In this document: piece by piece, positions 1 to 11,203 of the stretch
Layout: every line of letters begins with the position of its first letter
Position numbering within the stretch: position 1 is the first letter of the stretch
Source of the DNA: Oscillospiraceae bacterium
Lineage (GTDB): Bacteria > Bacillota > Clostridia > Oscillospirales > Ruminococcaceae
Length of the DNA stretch: 64,000 nucleotides
NCBI GenBank assembly: GCA_017513135.1
Contig: JAFWDH010000003.1
Coordinates: 48,310 to 112,309, forward strand
Direction of reading: 5' to 3'
The notes under the pieces: model-generated
The model's database searches: none
Told to the model about the DNA's origin: nothing
Seen by the model: only the letters and a program-made list of their open reading frames with translations
Made by a program: the position numbers and the translations under genes

Positions 1-1
1 T

Positions 2-400
2 GTTCCCTTCATTGTTCTGCTTCTGAACAATAAGGAACTCGACAAGAAGACGAAGACCATTGCAACTGTCGTCGCTATCATCGCTCTCCTTATCGGCGGA
101 GTCGCAAGCTACGACTTTAACCCTGTCTCTCTCGAGGAAAAGAATGCAGCAGTCTCGACCATTTCTGGGAATGTCTACTGGGCTCCTTTCGGAAAGGTAT
201 ATCACACCAGCGAAGACTGCCAGGCTCTCAATCAGTCCGAGACCCTGACATACGGTACTGTTGAACAGGCCATAGCAGCAGGAAGGACCCGCCTTTGCGC
301 CTTCTGCGCAAAGAGAGACAACATCGACGGTGTTGTTACTGACAAGCCGGTCGATGAGATAGAGGATTCAGAGATCATTGATGTTGATGACGCAGCATAA
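2..400 (+). CDS. C-terminal part of a membrane protein with a Cys-rich tail domain (5' truncated)
   Basis: The reading frame is open from the window edge to TAA at 398-400, so only the last 132 residues are present. They begin with the end of one hydrophobic segment, then a short polar stretch (NNKELDKKTK), then a second transmembrane helix (about residues 20-37). The extracytoplasmic-looking tail has VYWAPFGKVYHTSEDC, then GTVEQAIAAGRTRLCAFC, and ends in an acidic tail. The pattern of an aromatic residue, His-x4-Cys and a later Cys-x2-Cys resembles the small Cys/His modules found at the end of many Clostridia membrane proteins and possibly binds metal. I do not recognise the full-length family. 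A strong palindromic terminator follows directly. Confidence 0.7.
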   Translation, partial: VPFIVLLLNNKELDKKTKTIATVVAIIALLIGGVASYDFNPVSLEEKNAAVSTISGNVYWAPFGKVYHTSEDCQALNQSETLTYGTVEQAIAAGRTRLCAFCAKRDNIDGVVTDKPVDEIEDSEIIDVDDAA

Positions 401-434
401 GATGACGTTCTGATCTTATCATTTCATAAAACTG

Positions 435-470
435 AGTCCCCTCAATGCAATTGCATTGAGGGGACTTTTA
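435..470. terminator. Bidirectional intrinsic terminator
   Basis: Perfect 32-bp palindrome at 435-466 (arms AGTCCCCTCAATGCAA and its complement) followed by TTTATTTA. It lies between two convergent genes, ending at 400 (+) and 482 (-), and can serve both. Confidence 0.85.
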
Positions 471-481
471 TTTATCAGAGA

Positions 482-1369
482 TCAGCCGGGATATTCTTCA
501 CGGTAATGTCCGCACACATATCCCACAAATTCATCCATATGTGATGTGGCTTCCTCAGAGTTCGTTCCGAACACCAGAACAATATATGTCTCATTATCAT
601 CCTGCGAGACCACTGTCGTCGTTCCCGACCCGTCCTTGTAAAACATATCGTTCCTAACAGCATACATATCGTTCAGTTCGGCTTCAAACGTGTCATCTGT
701 TGATATGGAGCTTGCGTATTTACCTCTCGCCGTAGAGGTCAGCGCATCCAGAAGCGATTCGGCAGATTCAAAAACGGTTTCATCCATGACCTCCCATTCT
801 TCCTTCGTGTAAGTGAATACGGTAATGTCATAGTCGCCGTCAGGAGACTCGTAAGATATAACCAGCTCATCGGATGTCCAGTCTGTCGTATCATTCCAGT
901 CGTCCGGGATCCAGAAGTAGCCGACTCCGTCCTCTCCTCCGAGAGATACTCCTGCTCCGAACGGCCATGCCGGTTCGGACGCTTTGCTGGTCCTGACATA
1001 AGACACCCCGTCCAGTTCGATCGTCCTGCTTGACGATGTGTAACTCATTTTCTCGCCGTCCAGAACCGCTGTATTCGTATCCGGGTCAAAGGTCACTGTC
1101 CAGTTCGTCTCCGTGCCACCGTCTTTTTCCGTGACCGTTCCGTTTCCTTCCTTATCTATTTTAAGACTGAGCACATAACCCTGCGATTCCAATGTGGCAA
1201 CGTTTGCGTCAATGAGATAATCCCCATCCACTTGGTTCTCCACAAATTTTCTCAGGTCCGCCTCATAGTAACCTGCCAGTTTCTCCAGCGGTGTCCTCTC
1301 TTTTCCGCAGCTTACCAGAGAGATCATCATCGTCAGGGAAAGGATGACAACCAAAATCTTCTTAATCAT
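482..1369 (-). CDS. Predicted lipoprotein of unknown function
   Basis: 295 residues. The N-terminus is a lipoprotein signal peptide: Lys-Lys, a hydrophobic core and a lipobox LVSC with the lipidated Cys at residue 21. The mature protein is acidic and rich in Ser, Thr and Asp. Residues 25-120 have alternating strands typical of small beta-rich DUF domains (Clostridia proteins with the GTVTEKDGGT / TYVR style). The second half (130-290) contains WIPDDWNDTTDW and a KYASSISTDDTF stretch and looks like a second alpha/beta domain. I do not recognise either domain. It should be anchored on the outer face of the cytoplasmic membrane. The gene is apparently monocistronic, with the shared terminator at 435-470 downstream. 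Confidence 0.75.
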   Translation of the reverse strand: MIKKILVVILSLTMMISLVSCGKERTPLEKLAGYYEADLRKFVENQVDGDYLIDANVATLESQGYVLSLKIDKEGNGTVTEKDGGTETNWTVTFDPDTNTAVLDGEKMSYTSSSRTIELDGVSYVRTSKASEPAWPFGAGVSLGGEDGVGYFWIPDDWNDTTDWTSDELVISYESPDGDYDITVFTYTKEEWEVMDETVFESAESLLDALTSTARGKYASSISTDDTFEAELNDMYAVRNDMFYKDGSGTTTVVSQDDNETYIVLVFGTNSEEATSHMDEFVGYVCGHYREEYPG

Positions 1370-1435
1370 TCATAACCATACCTTTCGTAATTAATTACTT
1401 AACTTCTGGTGCAGTTTGCATCGTTTCTAAAAGAT

Positions 1436-1469
1436 AAAAGGAGCACACCTTCTCCGGCATGCTCCTTTT
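1436..1469 (-). terminator. Intrinsic terminator of mscL
   Basis: Ten-bp stem AAAAGGAGCA (1436-1445) / TGCTCCTTTT (1460-1469) with a 14-nt loop. Read on the minus strand it is followed by T-rich sequence, just downstream of the mscL stop at 1483. Confidence 0.7.
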
Positions 1470-1482
1470 TAAAGAATGCCTT

Positions 1483-1974
1483 TTATTTCTTTACTGCTTC
1501 AAGGATCTCTCTGAGAAGCTGTACAGGTTCTTCTGCTCTCTTTCTCGCTTCCTCTTCTTCTGCCTCCTTGGCAGCCTTCTCTTCCTCTTCCTTTGCCTTA
1601 GCTGCGGCAAGTTCTTCCGCTTTCGCCTTTTCCCTGATCTTGTTGATCATCTTGACGAAAAGGAAGACCGCAAATGCCTGGAAAAGGAAATTGATGACGT
1701 TCTCAATAAAGGTCCCATAAAGAATCGCCGTTTCAGCGGCACCTTCTGCTGCCGGTGCAAGAACTATCTTGAGATCGCTGAAGTTGATCCTGTTGGTGAG
1801 CAGGCTCAGTATGGGACTGAGAATGTCAGCTACAAGAGAATTTACTATCGATGAGAAGGCAGATCCGACGATAACACCGACTGCCATATCGATAACATTT
1901 CCTTTGGAGATGAACTCTTTAAACTCTGTGATAAACCCTTTAGTGGCTTTTGCTACGCTTTTTTCTTCTGCCAT
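1483..1974 (-). CDS. mscL: Large-conductance mechanosensitive channel MscL
   Basis: 163 residues. It is an inner-membrane pentameric channel that opens under hypo-osmotic shock to release solutes. The family signature is clear: an amphipathic N-terminal helix (FITEFKEFISKGNVIDMAVG), then TM1 with the conserved AVGVIVGSAFSSIVNSLV pore-lining pattern, a short periplasmic loop, TM2 (about 85-112) and a cytoplasmic tail. The tail is longer than in E. coli MscL (136 aa) and is an extreme Lys/Glu/Ala helix (about 112-145), probably a longer C-terminal bundle. The start is supported by AAGGAG about 9 nt upstream. It is monocistronic with its own terminator. Confidence 0.95.
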   Translation of the reverse strand: MAEEKSVAKATKGFITEFKEFISKGNVIDMAVGVIVGSAFSSIVNSLVADILSPILSLLTNRINFSDLKIVLAPAAEGAAETAILYGTFIENVINFLFQAFAVFLFVKMINKIREKAKAEELAAAKAKEEEEKAAKEAEEEEARKRAEEPVQLLREILEAVKK

Positions 1975-2004
1975 TTTTTCTTCTCCTTAAAAAAAGAGTG
2001 TTTA

Positions 2005-3042
2005 TTATGTCAATTTATTGAGAGCACTGATAAACAGATCTACGTTCTCTTCCTTGGTCGCCCAGCTGGTACATGCCCTGGCGACAACGTCCTCGTCATC
2101 GAGGAAGCAATTAAGATCCAGCGCAAATTCCTTTGTCAGCTCATCGAACTTATCCTTTCTGACCACAAAGAACTGCTGGTTTGTCGGCGAATCGATATAG
2201 ATCCTGAACCCAAGCTCATTGAGAGCGCTTCTTATCCTGTCCGACTGCGCGATAGCATGTCTGGAGACCTTCATATACAGATCATCAGTAAACAGTGCCG
2301 TGAACTGAATTCCAAGGAGCCTTCCCTTTGCAAGCAGACCGCCGCCCTGTTTGATCATATATCTGAAATTCGGAAGCTTTGAGGGATCCGGTACGACTAC
2401 CGCTTCACCGAAAAGCGCCCCTACTTTCGTCCCTCCGATGTAAAAGATATCGCTGAGTTTTGCGAGATCCGGCAGAGTTATATCGCACTCCGAGCAGGCA
2501 AGCCCGTAACCCAGCCTTGCGCCGTCAATAAACAGCGGAATGCCGTATTCCCGGCAGACATCGTGAAGTGAGCTCAGTTCATCACGGGTATATATGGTTC
2601 CGTACTCTGTAGGATATGAGATATAGACGATCCCCGGGCGTACAGTATGCTCAAACGCAGGAGAGGCAAAGTGTTCCTTCAGACAGTCTCTGACCTGATC
2701 TGCCGAGATCTTTCCGTCTTTTGAGGGAAGTGCCAGCACTTTGTGTCCTGTATGCTCGATCGCGCCAGTTTCATGGACGTTTATGTGTCCTGTGTCAGCA
2801 GAGATCGCTCCTTCATAAGGCCTGAGCACAGCCGCGATCACAGTCGCGTTTGTCTGGGTCCCTCCGACAAGGAAATGAACATCTGCACCGGGACACTCGC
2901 AGGCTTCTCTGATGAGGTTCCTGGCTTTCTCACACCATTCGTCGGTGCCGTATCCGTCTGTCTGCTGGTAGTTAGTTTCTTCAAGCATCCGGAGTATCTC
3001 CGGATGCGCGCCTTCAGTATAATCAGAATTGAATCTTATCAT
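2005..3042 (-). CDS. Low-specificity threonine aldolase / beta-eliminating lyase family enzyme
   Basis: 345 residues, a PLP-dependent fold-type I enzyme. Visible motifs are the substrate/PLP region LVGGTQTNATV (59-69), the PLP-ring stacking histidine region around GHINVHETGA (85-94), the phosphate/ring-nitrogen motif FIDGARLGYG (171-180, Asp173), and the Schiff-base lysine in YIGGTKVGAL (Lys206). The family cleaves L-threonine or L-allo-threonine to glycine and acetaldehyde, though some members act on other beta-hydroxy amino acids. Length is normal for the family. An RBS GGAGAG precedes the ATG. There are no linked amino-acid genes, so the substrate is inferred from family only. Confidence 0.85.
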   Translation of the reverse strand: MIRFNSDYTEGAHPEILRMLEETNYQQTDGYGTDEWCEKARNLIREACECPGADVHFLVGGTQTNATVIAAVLRPYEGAISADTGHINVHETGAIEHTGHKVLALPSKDGKISADQVRDCLKEHFASPAFEHTVRPGIVYISYPTEYGTIYTRDELSSLHDVCREYGIPLFIDGARLGYGLACSECDITLPDLAKLSDIFYIGGTKVGALFGEAVVVPDPSKLPNFRYMIKQGGGLLAKGRLLGIQFTALFTDDLYMKVSRHAIAQSDRIRSALNELGFRIYIDSPTNQQFFVVRKDKFDELTKEFALDLNCFLDDEDVVARACTSWATKEENVDLFISALNKLT

Positions 3043-3195
3043 AATACTCTCCGTTTTTGATTTCTAAATGCATTATACATTTCATCGCTTCACAGTACAA
3101 CTAATGAGAAAGCGCCGCCTCAATACGCACGGACACTACCAGCCCGTGCTCCCGGGTGGTATGATTTTAAAAAAGATTGAAAGGAATACAGTCAG

Positions 3196-4425
3196 ATGAC
3201 AGAGACCACAGAAAGATTTCTGAGATATGTTAGGATCGATACTCAAAGCGAGGAAGGACACGAGTCGACTCCATCCACAGAGAAACAGTTCGATCTCGCC
3301 AGACTGCTCGTCAGAGAATTGAACGAACTTGGAGCGGAAGATGTGTTCCTGGATGAAGATCTTTGCTATGTCTATGCCAAGATCCCCGCAAATACTTCCT
3401 CTTCATGTCCCAAACTCGGCTTCATTGCTCATATGGATACGAGCCCCGCAGTCTCCGACGAAAATGTCTCTCCCGTGATAACTGAGAATTATGACGGTTC
3501 CCCGATAAAAATGGGGAACAGCGGGCTGACTCTCTCACCGGATGAGTATCCCTCGCTTCTTAACTATAAAGGCCAGACCATCATCTGTACCGACGGCAAC
3601 ACCCTGCTGGGAGGCGATGACAAGGCCGGGATCGCAATAATAATGAGTTTCGTCAAGTACATGAAGGATCATCCTGAATACAAGCATGGCGATATACGTG
3701 TAGGGTTTACACCCGATGAAGAAGTCGGCATGGGCGTCAGCGGCTTTGATATAGAAAGATTCGATGCGGACTATGCCTACACAGTTGACGGAGGTCCTGT
3801 AGGATCCTGCGACTTTGAATGCTTCAATGCAGCCAGCGGACTCGTGACAGTTACCGGCAGAAGCATACATCCCGGCAGTGCCAAAGGCCTCATGAAAAAT
3901 GCGCTCAATATAGCCGCTGAGTTCCATTCTCTTCTGCCTCCTGCGGAACGTCCGGAGCATACAGAGAGATATGAAGGTTTCTTCCATCTCAACGATATGA
4001 GCGGAGACGTGGAATCGGCGAAGATGTCGTACATAATAAGGGATCATAACAGAGAAAAGTTCGAAGCCCGCAAAAAGCTGTTTCTCAACGCAGCGGAATA
4101 CATCAATTCAAGATACGGAGAGGGAACAGTGAAGGCCGAAATCAGGGATTCATACCGAAATATGCGCGAGATCATCGTCGAGAACTTCCATCTTGTGGAG
4201 AATGCCAGAAAGGCATATGAAAATCTCGGTATCGCACTGCTTCCTCCGGATCCCGTCAGAGGAGGCACTGACGGAGCGACGCTCTCATACCGCGGTCTCC
4301 CCTGCCCGAATCTTTCAACAGGAGGCCACAACATGCACGGCCGATACGAGTTCATCTCTGCTGAGTCAATGGATACCATGGTTGAGGTCGTAAGGGAGAT
4401 AGTCCGTATCTACACGGAAGCCTGA
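3196..4425 (+). CDS. pepT: Peptidase T (aminotripeptidase)
   Basis: 409 residues, matching the M20B tripeptidase family length. Zn-binding and catalytic motifs are in order: GFIAHMDTSP (metal His and catalytic Asp), GNTLLGGDDKAG (bridging Asp), FTPDEEVGMG (catalytic Glu and metal Glu), VDGGPVG (metal Asp), and a late Zn His in STGGHNMHGRYEF. It releases the N-terminal residue from tripeptides in the cytosol. The ATG has an AAGGA-type RBS. It is monocistronic between the divergently oriented lyase gene and the convergent gyrA, with a strong terminator immediately after. Confidence 0.95.
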   Translation: MTETTERFLRYVRIDTQSEEGHESTPSTEKQFDLARLLVRELNELGAEDVFLDEDLCYVYAKIPANTSSSCPKLGFIAHMDTSPAVSDENVSPVITENYDGSPIKMGNSGLTLSPDEYPSLLNYKGQTIICTDGNTLLGGDDKAGIAIIMSFVKYMKDHPEYKHGDIRVGFTPDEEVGMGVSGFDIERFDADYAYTVDGGPVGSCDFECFNAASGLVTVTGRSIHPGSAKGLMKNALNIAAEFHSLLPPAERPEHTERYEGFFHLNDMSGDVESAKMSYIIRDHNREKFEARKKLFLNAAEYINSRYGEGTVKAEIRDSYRNMREIIVENFHLVENARKAYENLGIALLPPDPVRGGTDGATLSYRGLPCPNLSTGGHNMHGRYEFISAESMDTMVEVVREIVRIYTEA

Positions 4426-4450
4426 TACACACAAAACAGGATAATACAGA

Positions 4451-4488
4451 ACAGCAGGAGCTTCATTATGAAGCTCCTGCTGTTTTTC
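4451..4488. terminator. Intrinsic terminator between pepT and gyrA
   Basis: Perfect 15-bp stem (4451-4465 / 4469-4483) with a TTA loop and TTTTTC on the plus strand. It is strong for pepT and may also stop the leftward gyrA transcript. Confidence 0.85.
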
Positions 4489-4497
4489 ATTCCGATC

Positions 4498-7083
4498 TCA
4501 GTCTTCCGATTCCTCTTCACTGAACTCGTCGACTGTGTCCTCCTCAGAACCTCCGGTGATCTCATCCATAAGCTCTTCCTCAGTCAGTGACACCGCCGTC
4601 CCTTCCAGTACCTGATTCTCTGCCTCTTCTACTACTTCTTCTTCGGCATCCTCTCTAAGTGTTCTGGCTACAGTCACTACTCTGTCTCCTTCGCTGAGTC
4701 TCATTACGATAACTCCTCGGGCAGTCCTGGACTGCGTGGATATTTCGGAGACGTTCATCCTGACTACGGTCCCGTTCTCGCTGATCATGATGACGTCATC
4801 CCTGTTCTCGTCTACCGACAGTACACCTGCGACCCAGACACCTTCTTCGCATTCGAAGTTCTTGGCTCCTTTGCCTCCGCGTTTCTTTGTAAGGTAATTG
4901 TCCGGGGTCGACAGTCTTCCGCGGCCGTTTGACGTCACGGTGAGGATCTTTCTGTCTTCGGAAACGATCGCAACTCCGACAACTTCGTCGCCGTCTCTCA
5001 GCGTGACAGCTTTATGTCCCCTTGTTCCTCTGCCCATAGGCCTGGCGTCTGTCTCACTGAACCTGTTGGCGAACCCATTCTTCGTGCTCAGCAGCAGATC
5101 GTCATTGCCGCTCGTTAGTCCCGCCCAAGCGAGTTCGTCTCCTTCATTCAACTCTATACCGATAACACCGCTCTTACGGATCTTGCTGTAATACTTGAGC
5201 TCAGTCCTCTTTATAAGACCTCTCTTTGTGACCATAGTGAGGAACTTTCCTTCCTCAAAGTCTGTCACCTTGAGCACCGCACTTACTTTTTCGTCAGCTG
5301 TAATAGGCAGTATGTTGACCACATTGGTCCCCCTGCTCTGTCTGGAGGATTCCTGGATCTCGTAACTCTTTATACAGTAAACTCTTCCGAGATTTGTCAT
5401 GAACAGCAGATAGTCATGGCTCGTGCAGGAAAGCATATCCTCAACAAAGTCATCTTCTTTCCTGGACAGTCCGCTGACACCTTTGCCTCCGCGCTTCTGT
5501 GTTCTGTACTCCTCTACAGTCTGCCGCTTGACGTAACCGAAATGCGTCCTTGTTATGATGCATCTCTCATTGGGGATCAGATCCTCTATGTCGACCTCTC
5601 CGGAGATCGCTCTTATCTCGGTGCGTCTTTCGTCACCGAAACGGTTCTTTATCTCTTCAAGCTCTTCCTTGATGATCCGGGTCAGGTGTTCCTTATTGCT
5701 CAGAACATCTTCAAGATCGGCGATCTTTTCATTGAGTTCCTTCAGTTCTGTCTCAATCCTGAGTATCTCAAGTCCGGCGAGCTGTCCGAGACGGAAAGCT
5801 ACGATTGCGGATGCCTGCGGATCGTCGAATCCAAACTCCTCCATGATAGCGAGTTTGGCTTCCTGCTGTCCTCCCTTGGTCGCCCTTATGGTCCTTATGA
5901 TGTCGTCAACTATGTCGACTGCCCGGTGAAGACCTTCAAGCACGTGAGCGCGGTCTCTGGCCTTCTTGAGATCAAACTCGCTGCGGCGTCTTATGACTTC
6001 TTCCTGGAACTCAAGATACTTGACCAGCATCGTCTTGAGGTCCATTACCTTGGGTACGCCGTTATCAAGCGCGAGCATTATCACTCCGACAGACTCCTGC
6101 AGCTGTGTGAGTTTATAAAGCTGGTTCACTACGATAGTCGGGTTCGCGTCTCTCTTGAGTTCGATGACGATGCGCATTCCCTTTTTATCGCTCTCGTCGC
6201 GCAGATCGGATATGCCTTCTATCTTCTTGTCCTTTACCTGATCGGCTATGTTTCTGATCAGTTCGGCTTTATTCACCATATAGGGGATCTCTGTGACGAG
6301 TATGCGGAACCTTCCGTTCTTCTGCTCCTCTATCTCTGCTTTCCCTCTGAGAGTGATCTTGCCTCTGCCGGTACCGTATGCCGCTCTGATCCCGCTTCTT
6401 CCCATTATTATGCCTCCGGTAGGGAAGTCCGGTCCCTGGATATAATCCATCAGATCAAAGACATCGCAGTCCGGATTATCAATGAGAAAATCTATAGCGG
6501 ATATGACTTCATTCAGGTTATGAGGAGGTATGTTCGTTGCCATACCGACAGCTATTCCGTTAGATCCGTTCACCAGAAGGTTGGGGATCCTTGCCGGCAG
6601 CACTGACGGCTCTACCGTAGTGTCATCGAAGTTTGGGATAAAGTCGACTGTTTCCTTGTCAATATCGGTGAGCATCGTTGCCGCTATGCGGGACATCCTC
6701 GCTTCGGTATACCTGTACGCAGCAGGCGGGTCTCCGTCAACAGAACCGAAGTTCCCCTGTCCTTCGACGAGAGGATATCTCAGCGAAAAGCTCTGAGCAA
6801 GCCTGACAAGGGCATTATATACGGACATATCGCCGTGCGGGTGATATGCTCCGAGAACATCTCCTACGACCGTCGCGCACTTTCTGGTGGGTTTCTCATG
6901 GGTCAGGCCCATCTCGCCCATAGCGTAAAGTATCCTTCTGTGGACTGGTTTCAAACCGTCTCTCACATCGGGAAGAGCTCTGGAGACGATAACAGACATG
7001 GAATAGTCCAGAAAGCTCTGTTTTATCTCCTTCTCAACATCTACGTCGATTATTCTCTCATTTTCTATATTGAACTCGTCCAT
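4498..7083 (-). CDS. gyrA: DNA gyrase subunit A
   Basis: 861 residues. It forms the A2B2 gyrase that introduces negative supercoils. The N-terminal winged-helix/tower domain carries the active-site tyrosine in AAYRYTEAR (Tyr125). The C-terminal beta-pinwheel has the GyrA-box QKRGGKG, plus a second KKRGGKG-type blade. The tail (about 815-861) is strongly acidic. Met86 and Asn90 occupy the positions that are Ser83 and Asp87 in E. coli GyrA, the classical quinolone-resistance sites. It is the last gene of the leftward dnaN/recF/gyrB block, 9 nt after the upstream small membrane gene. Confidence 0.98.
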   Translation of the reverse strand: MDEFNIENERIIDVDVEKEIKQSFLDYSMSVIVSRALPDVRDGLKPVHRRILYAMGEMGLTHEKPTRKCATVVGDVLGAYHPHGDMSVYNALVRLAQSFSLRYPLVEGQGNFGSVDGDPPAAYRYTEARMSRIAATMLTDIDKETVDFIPNFDDTTVEPSVLPARIPNLLVNGSNGIAVGMATNIPPHNLNEVISAIDFLIDNPDCDVFDLMDYIQGPDFPTGGIIMGRSGIRAAYGTGRGKITLRGKAEIEEQKNGRFRILVTEIPYMVNKAELIRNIADQVKDKKIEGISDLRDESDKKGMRIVIELKRDANPTIVVNQLYKLTQLQESVGVIMLALDNGVPKVMDLKTMLVKYLEFQEEVIRRRSEFDLKKARDRAHVLEGLHRAVDIVDDIIRTIRATKGGQQEAKLAIMEEFGFDDPQASAIVAFRLGQLAGLEILRIETELKELNEKIADLEDVLSNKEHLTRIIKEELEEIKNRFGDERRTEIRAISGEVDIEDLIPNERCIITRTHFGYVKRQTVEEYRTQKRGGKGVSGLSRKEDDFVEDMLSCTSHDYLLFMTNLGRVYCIKSYEIQESSRQSRGTNVVNILPITADEKVSAVLKVTDFEEGKFLTMVTKRGLIKRTELKYYSKIRKSGVIGIELNEGDELAWAGLTSGNDDLLLSTKNGFANRFSETDARPMGRGTRGHKAVTLRDGDEVVGVAIVSEDRKILTVTSNGRGRLSTPDNYLTKKRGGKGAKNFECEEGVWVAGVLSVDENRDDVIMISENGTVVRMNVSEISTQSRTARGVIVMRLSEGDRVVTVARTLREDAEEEVVEEAENQVLEGTAVSLTEEELMDEITGGSEEDTVDEFSEEESED

Positions 7084-7092
7084 TCAAACTCC

Positions 7093-7605
7093 TCACATCC
7101 AGCGCCTTGTTATATGCTCTACACTTTCGAGCGATTCAAGCCGTTCCTTCATTTCAGAAGGCACCGCTCTGACAGGTATGCAGATCCTTCCTATCGGCGC
7201 CGTAATCCTGTATATGTATTCTCCCTTTTCCACTGCGGCTATCTCATTGTAATCCGCATGGTATCTGATCTCGTCAGCGAACTCGTAGACCGAGAATCTC
7301 TCCTCCTCTGTGACCAGATGCAGGTATCGTTTCATTATCGCTGCCGCCGTGATCCTGATCCTGTGCCTTATATAGATCGAAAACAGGATCCACAGAAGAA
7401 CTGTCACTCCGTACATGCCGATAACTCTCATCGGCGGAAGAGGTATATCGAATATGATCCTTACAGCTATGGACAGAAGCACGATAAGCGCGATCCAGAA
7501 TGCGGCAACGGAAGGCAGATCCCCTATGCCTGTTTCGCATCTGGCAGCAGCCTCAGCCTCTTCCTTGCTGAATGAGAATTCGTTTCTCTTTGTCTCTTCG
7601 GCCAT
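7093..7605 (-). CDS. Small membrane protein encoded between gyrB and gyrA
   Basis: 170 residues. After a polar N-terminus there are two adjacent transmembrane helices (about residues 33-53 and 60-78), then a C-terminal soluble domain of alternating strands ending in a helix. This layout resembles YcxB-like/PH-type bacterial membrane proteins (two TM helices followed by a PH-like beta domain), but the match is by architecture only. It starts 1 nt after gyrB and ends 9 nt before gyrA, so it is surely co-transcribed and probably translationally coupled. The function is unknown. Confidence 0.8.
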   Translation of the reverse strand: MAEETKRNEFSFSKEEAEAAARCETGIGDLPSVAAFWIALIVLLSIAVRIIFDIPLPPMRVIGMYGVTVLLWILFSIYIRHRIRITAAAIMKRYLHLVTEEERFSVYEFADEIRYHADYNEIAAVEKGEYIYRITAPIGRICIPVRAVPSEMKERLESLESVEHITRRWM

Positions 7606-7606
7606 T

Positions 7607-9894
<2,288 letters not shown>

Positions 9895-9902
9895 CTTCTT
9901 TC

Positions 9903-10994
9903 TCACTCTTCTTTTGTAAGGATGCCGCCGTGCATCTTCCATACATCGGCGTCTGTTTCCCTCTCTATGAAATTCGGATCGCAGCAGGTGATTATTGCCT
10001 GAGATCCTCCAAGTCTTCTGAGGAGAAACTCCTGACGGCTTCCGTCCAGTTCAGAAAGAACATCATCAAGCAGGAGTACAGGCTCCTCACCGAGTTTGTT
10101 CCTGAATATGCCCGCTTCAGCCAGTTTCAGCGCAAGGACCGCTGTCCTCTGCTGTCCCTGTGAACCGTATACTCTTGCGGGATCCCCGTTTATCCGAAGT
10201 TCCAGATCATCACGGTGCGGTCCTACCGTGGAATATCCCATCCTCAGGTCATCGCCCCTTGACGCAGTGATCATCCTGTGTATCTCAAACGGATCGTCGT
10301 CATCTCCGGTAGTGCTCAGGTATCCCATACTGAATACCTCTCTGTCGCCTGACACGGATGAATAGGCTTCACCTGCAAGTATCTCGAGTTCAGAGGAAAA
10401 ACTTCTTCTGTATGTGACGATGGAGGATGCGGTCCCCGCCAGCCTCTCATCATAGACATCCAGCATATCGTATGCCGCAGATATATTCCGCGCATCCTTG
10501 AGCAGAGCGTTTTTCTGGGCAAGGAGCCTGGTGTACTCCCTAAGATCAGACAGATATCCGGGAGATATCTGACACAAAGCTGTATCTATGAACCTTCTTC
10601 TCTCTGCAGGTGTTCCCTTGACAAGCTCAAGATGTTCCGGAGAAAACACTACGCAGCAGAATTTTCCTGCAAGTTCCGAAGCCTTTTTTTCACTTCCCCT
10701 GTTAAGAGAGGCTGTCCTTCCCTTGTTCCCGATGGTTACTCTTATCTCCTGCCTTCTGCCTTCAGCGAAAAACACGGAATCCAGCGATGCCTGTCCGCTT
10801 CCATTTTTGTCAGGAAGCTCTTTGTCCTTGACATGTCGGAAACTCTTTGCTCCTGTGAGAAGAAATATGCTCTCAAGCAGGTTTGTCTTTCCCTGACCGT
10901 TCTCCCCGCATATCACTGTCACGGAAGTGGAAGGGAAAAACTCTGCGCTTTCGATATTTCTGAAACCTTTTATTTTTTCACTGATCAGTTTCAA
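9903..10994 (-). CDS. recF: DNA replication and repair protein RecF
   Basis: 363 residues, a cytosolic SMC-like ATPase that helps load RecA at gapped DNA and stalled forks. Walker A is CGENGQGKTNLLESI (about 29-43). The ABC signature region is YGSQGQQRTAVLALKLAE and Walker B is PVLLLDDVLSELD, all in the usual order and spacing. The start overlaps the stop of the upstream S4 gene by 4 nt (ATGA-type), showing translational coupling. Confidence 0.97.
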   Translation of the reverse strand: MKLISEKIKGFRNIESAEFFPSTSVTVICGENGQGKTNLLESIFLLTGAKSFRHVKDKELPDKNGSGQASLDSVFFAEGRRQEIRVTIGNKGRTASLNRGSEKKASELAGKFCCVVFSPEHLELVKGTPAERRRFIDTALCQISPGYLSDLREYTRLLAQKNALLKDARNISAAYDMLDVYDERLAGTASSIVTYRRSFSSELEILAGEAYSSVSGDREVFSMGYLSTTGDDDDPFEIHRMITASRGDDLRMGYSTVGPHRDDLELRINGDPARVYGSQGQQRTAVLALKLAEAGIFRNKLGEEPVLLLDDVLSELDGSRQEFLLRRLGGSQAIITCCDPNFIERETDADVWKMHGGILTKEE

Positions 10995-11203
10995 CTGGCA
11001 ACTACCTGATATGTCTCTCCGAACGCTTCCACGACCTCTCCGCCGCGAAGTTTCTTACCTCTCATATAGCAGACTTCCCCGTTTACAGTGACTTCTCCGG
11101 CTCTCACGGCTTCATCTGCTTCACCGCCTGTCATAGCGGCGCCTGAATACTTCAGAAACTGCGCCAGTGTGATGTATTCAGTATGGATAACTATCCTATT
11201 CAT
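10991..11203 (-). CDS. yaaA: S4-domain RNA-binding protein, YaaA type
   Basis: 70 residues consisting essentially of one S4 RNA-binding fold: TLAQFLKYSGAAMTGGEADE, then VRAGEVTVNGEV and RGKKLRGGEVVE. This small gene is conserved between dnaN and recF in Bacillota. It is thought to bind structured RNA, and a ribosome assembly role is suggested for the B. subtilis relative. Its start overlaps the end of dnaN by 8 nt and its stop overlaps recF by 4 nt. Confidence 0.92.
   Translation of the reverse strand: MNRIVIHTEYITLAQFLKYSGAAMTGGEADEAVRAGEVTVNGEVCYMRGKKLRGGEVVEAFGETYQVVAS

Noticed and set aside
5416..6606. 396-codon open frame on the plus strand
   Set aside because: Antisense to gyrA; the product is unlike any family and lacks an RBS.
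9895..9942. Longer N-terminus for the RemB-like protein
   Set aside because: It would overlap recF, and the DUF370 family begins at MYLHIG.
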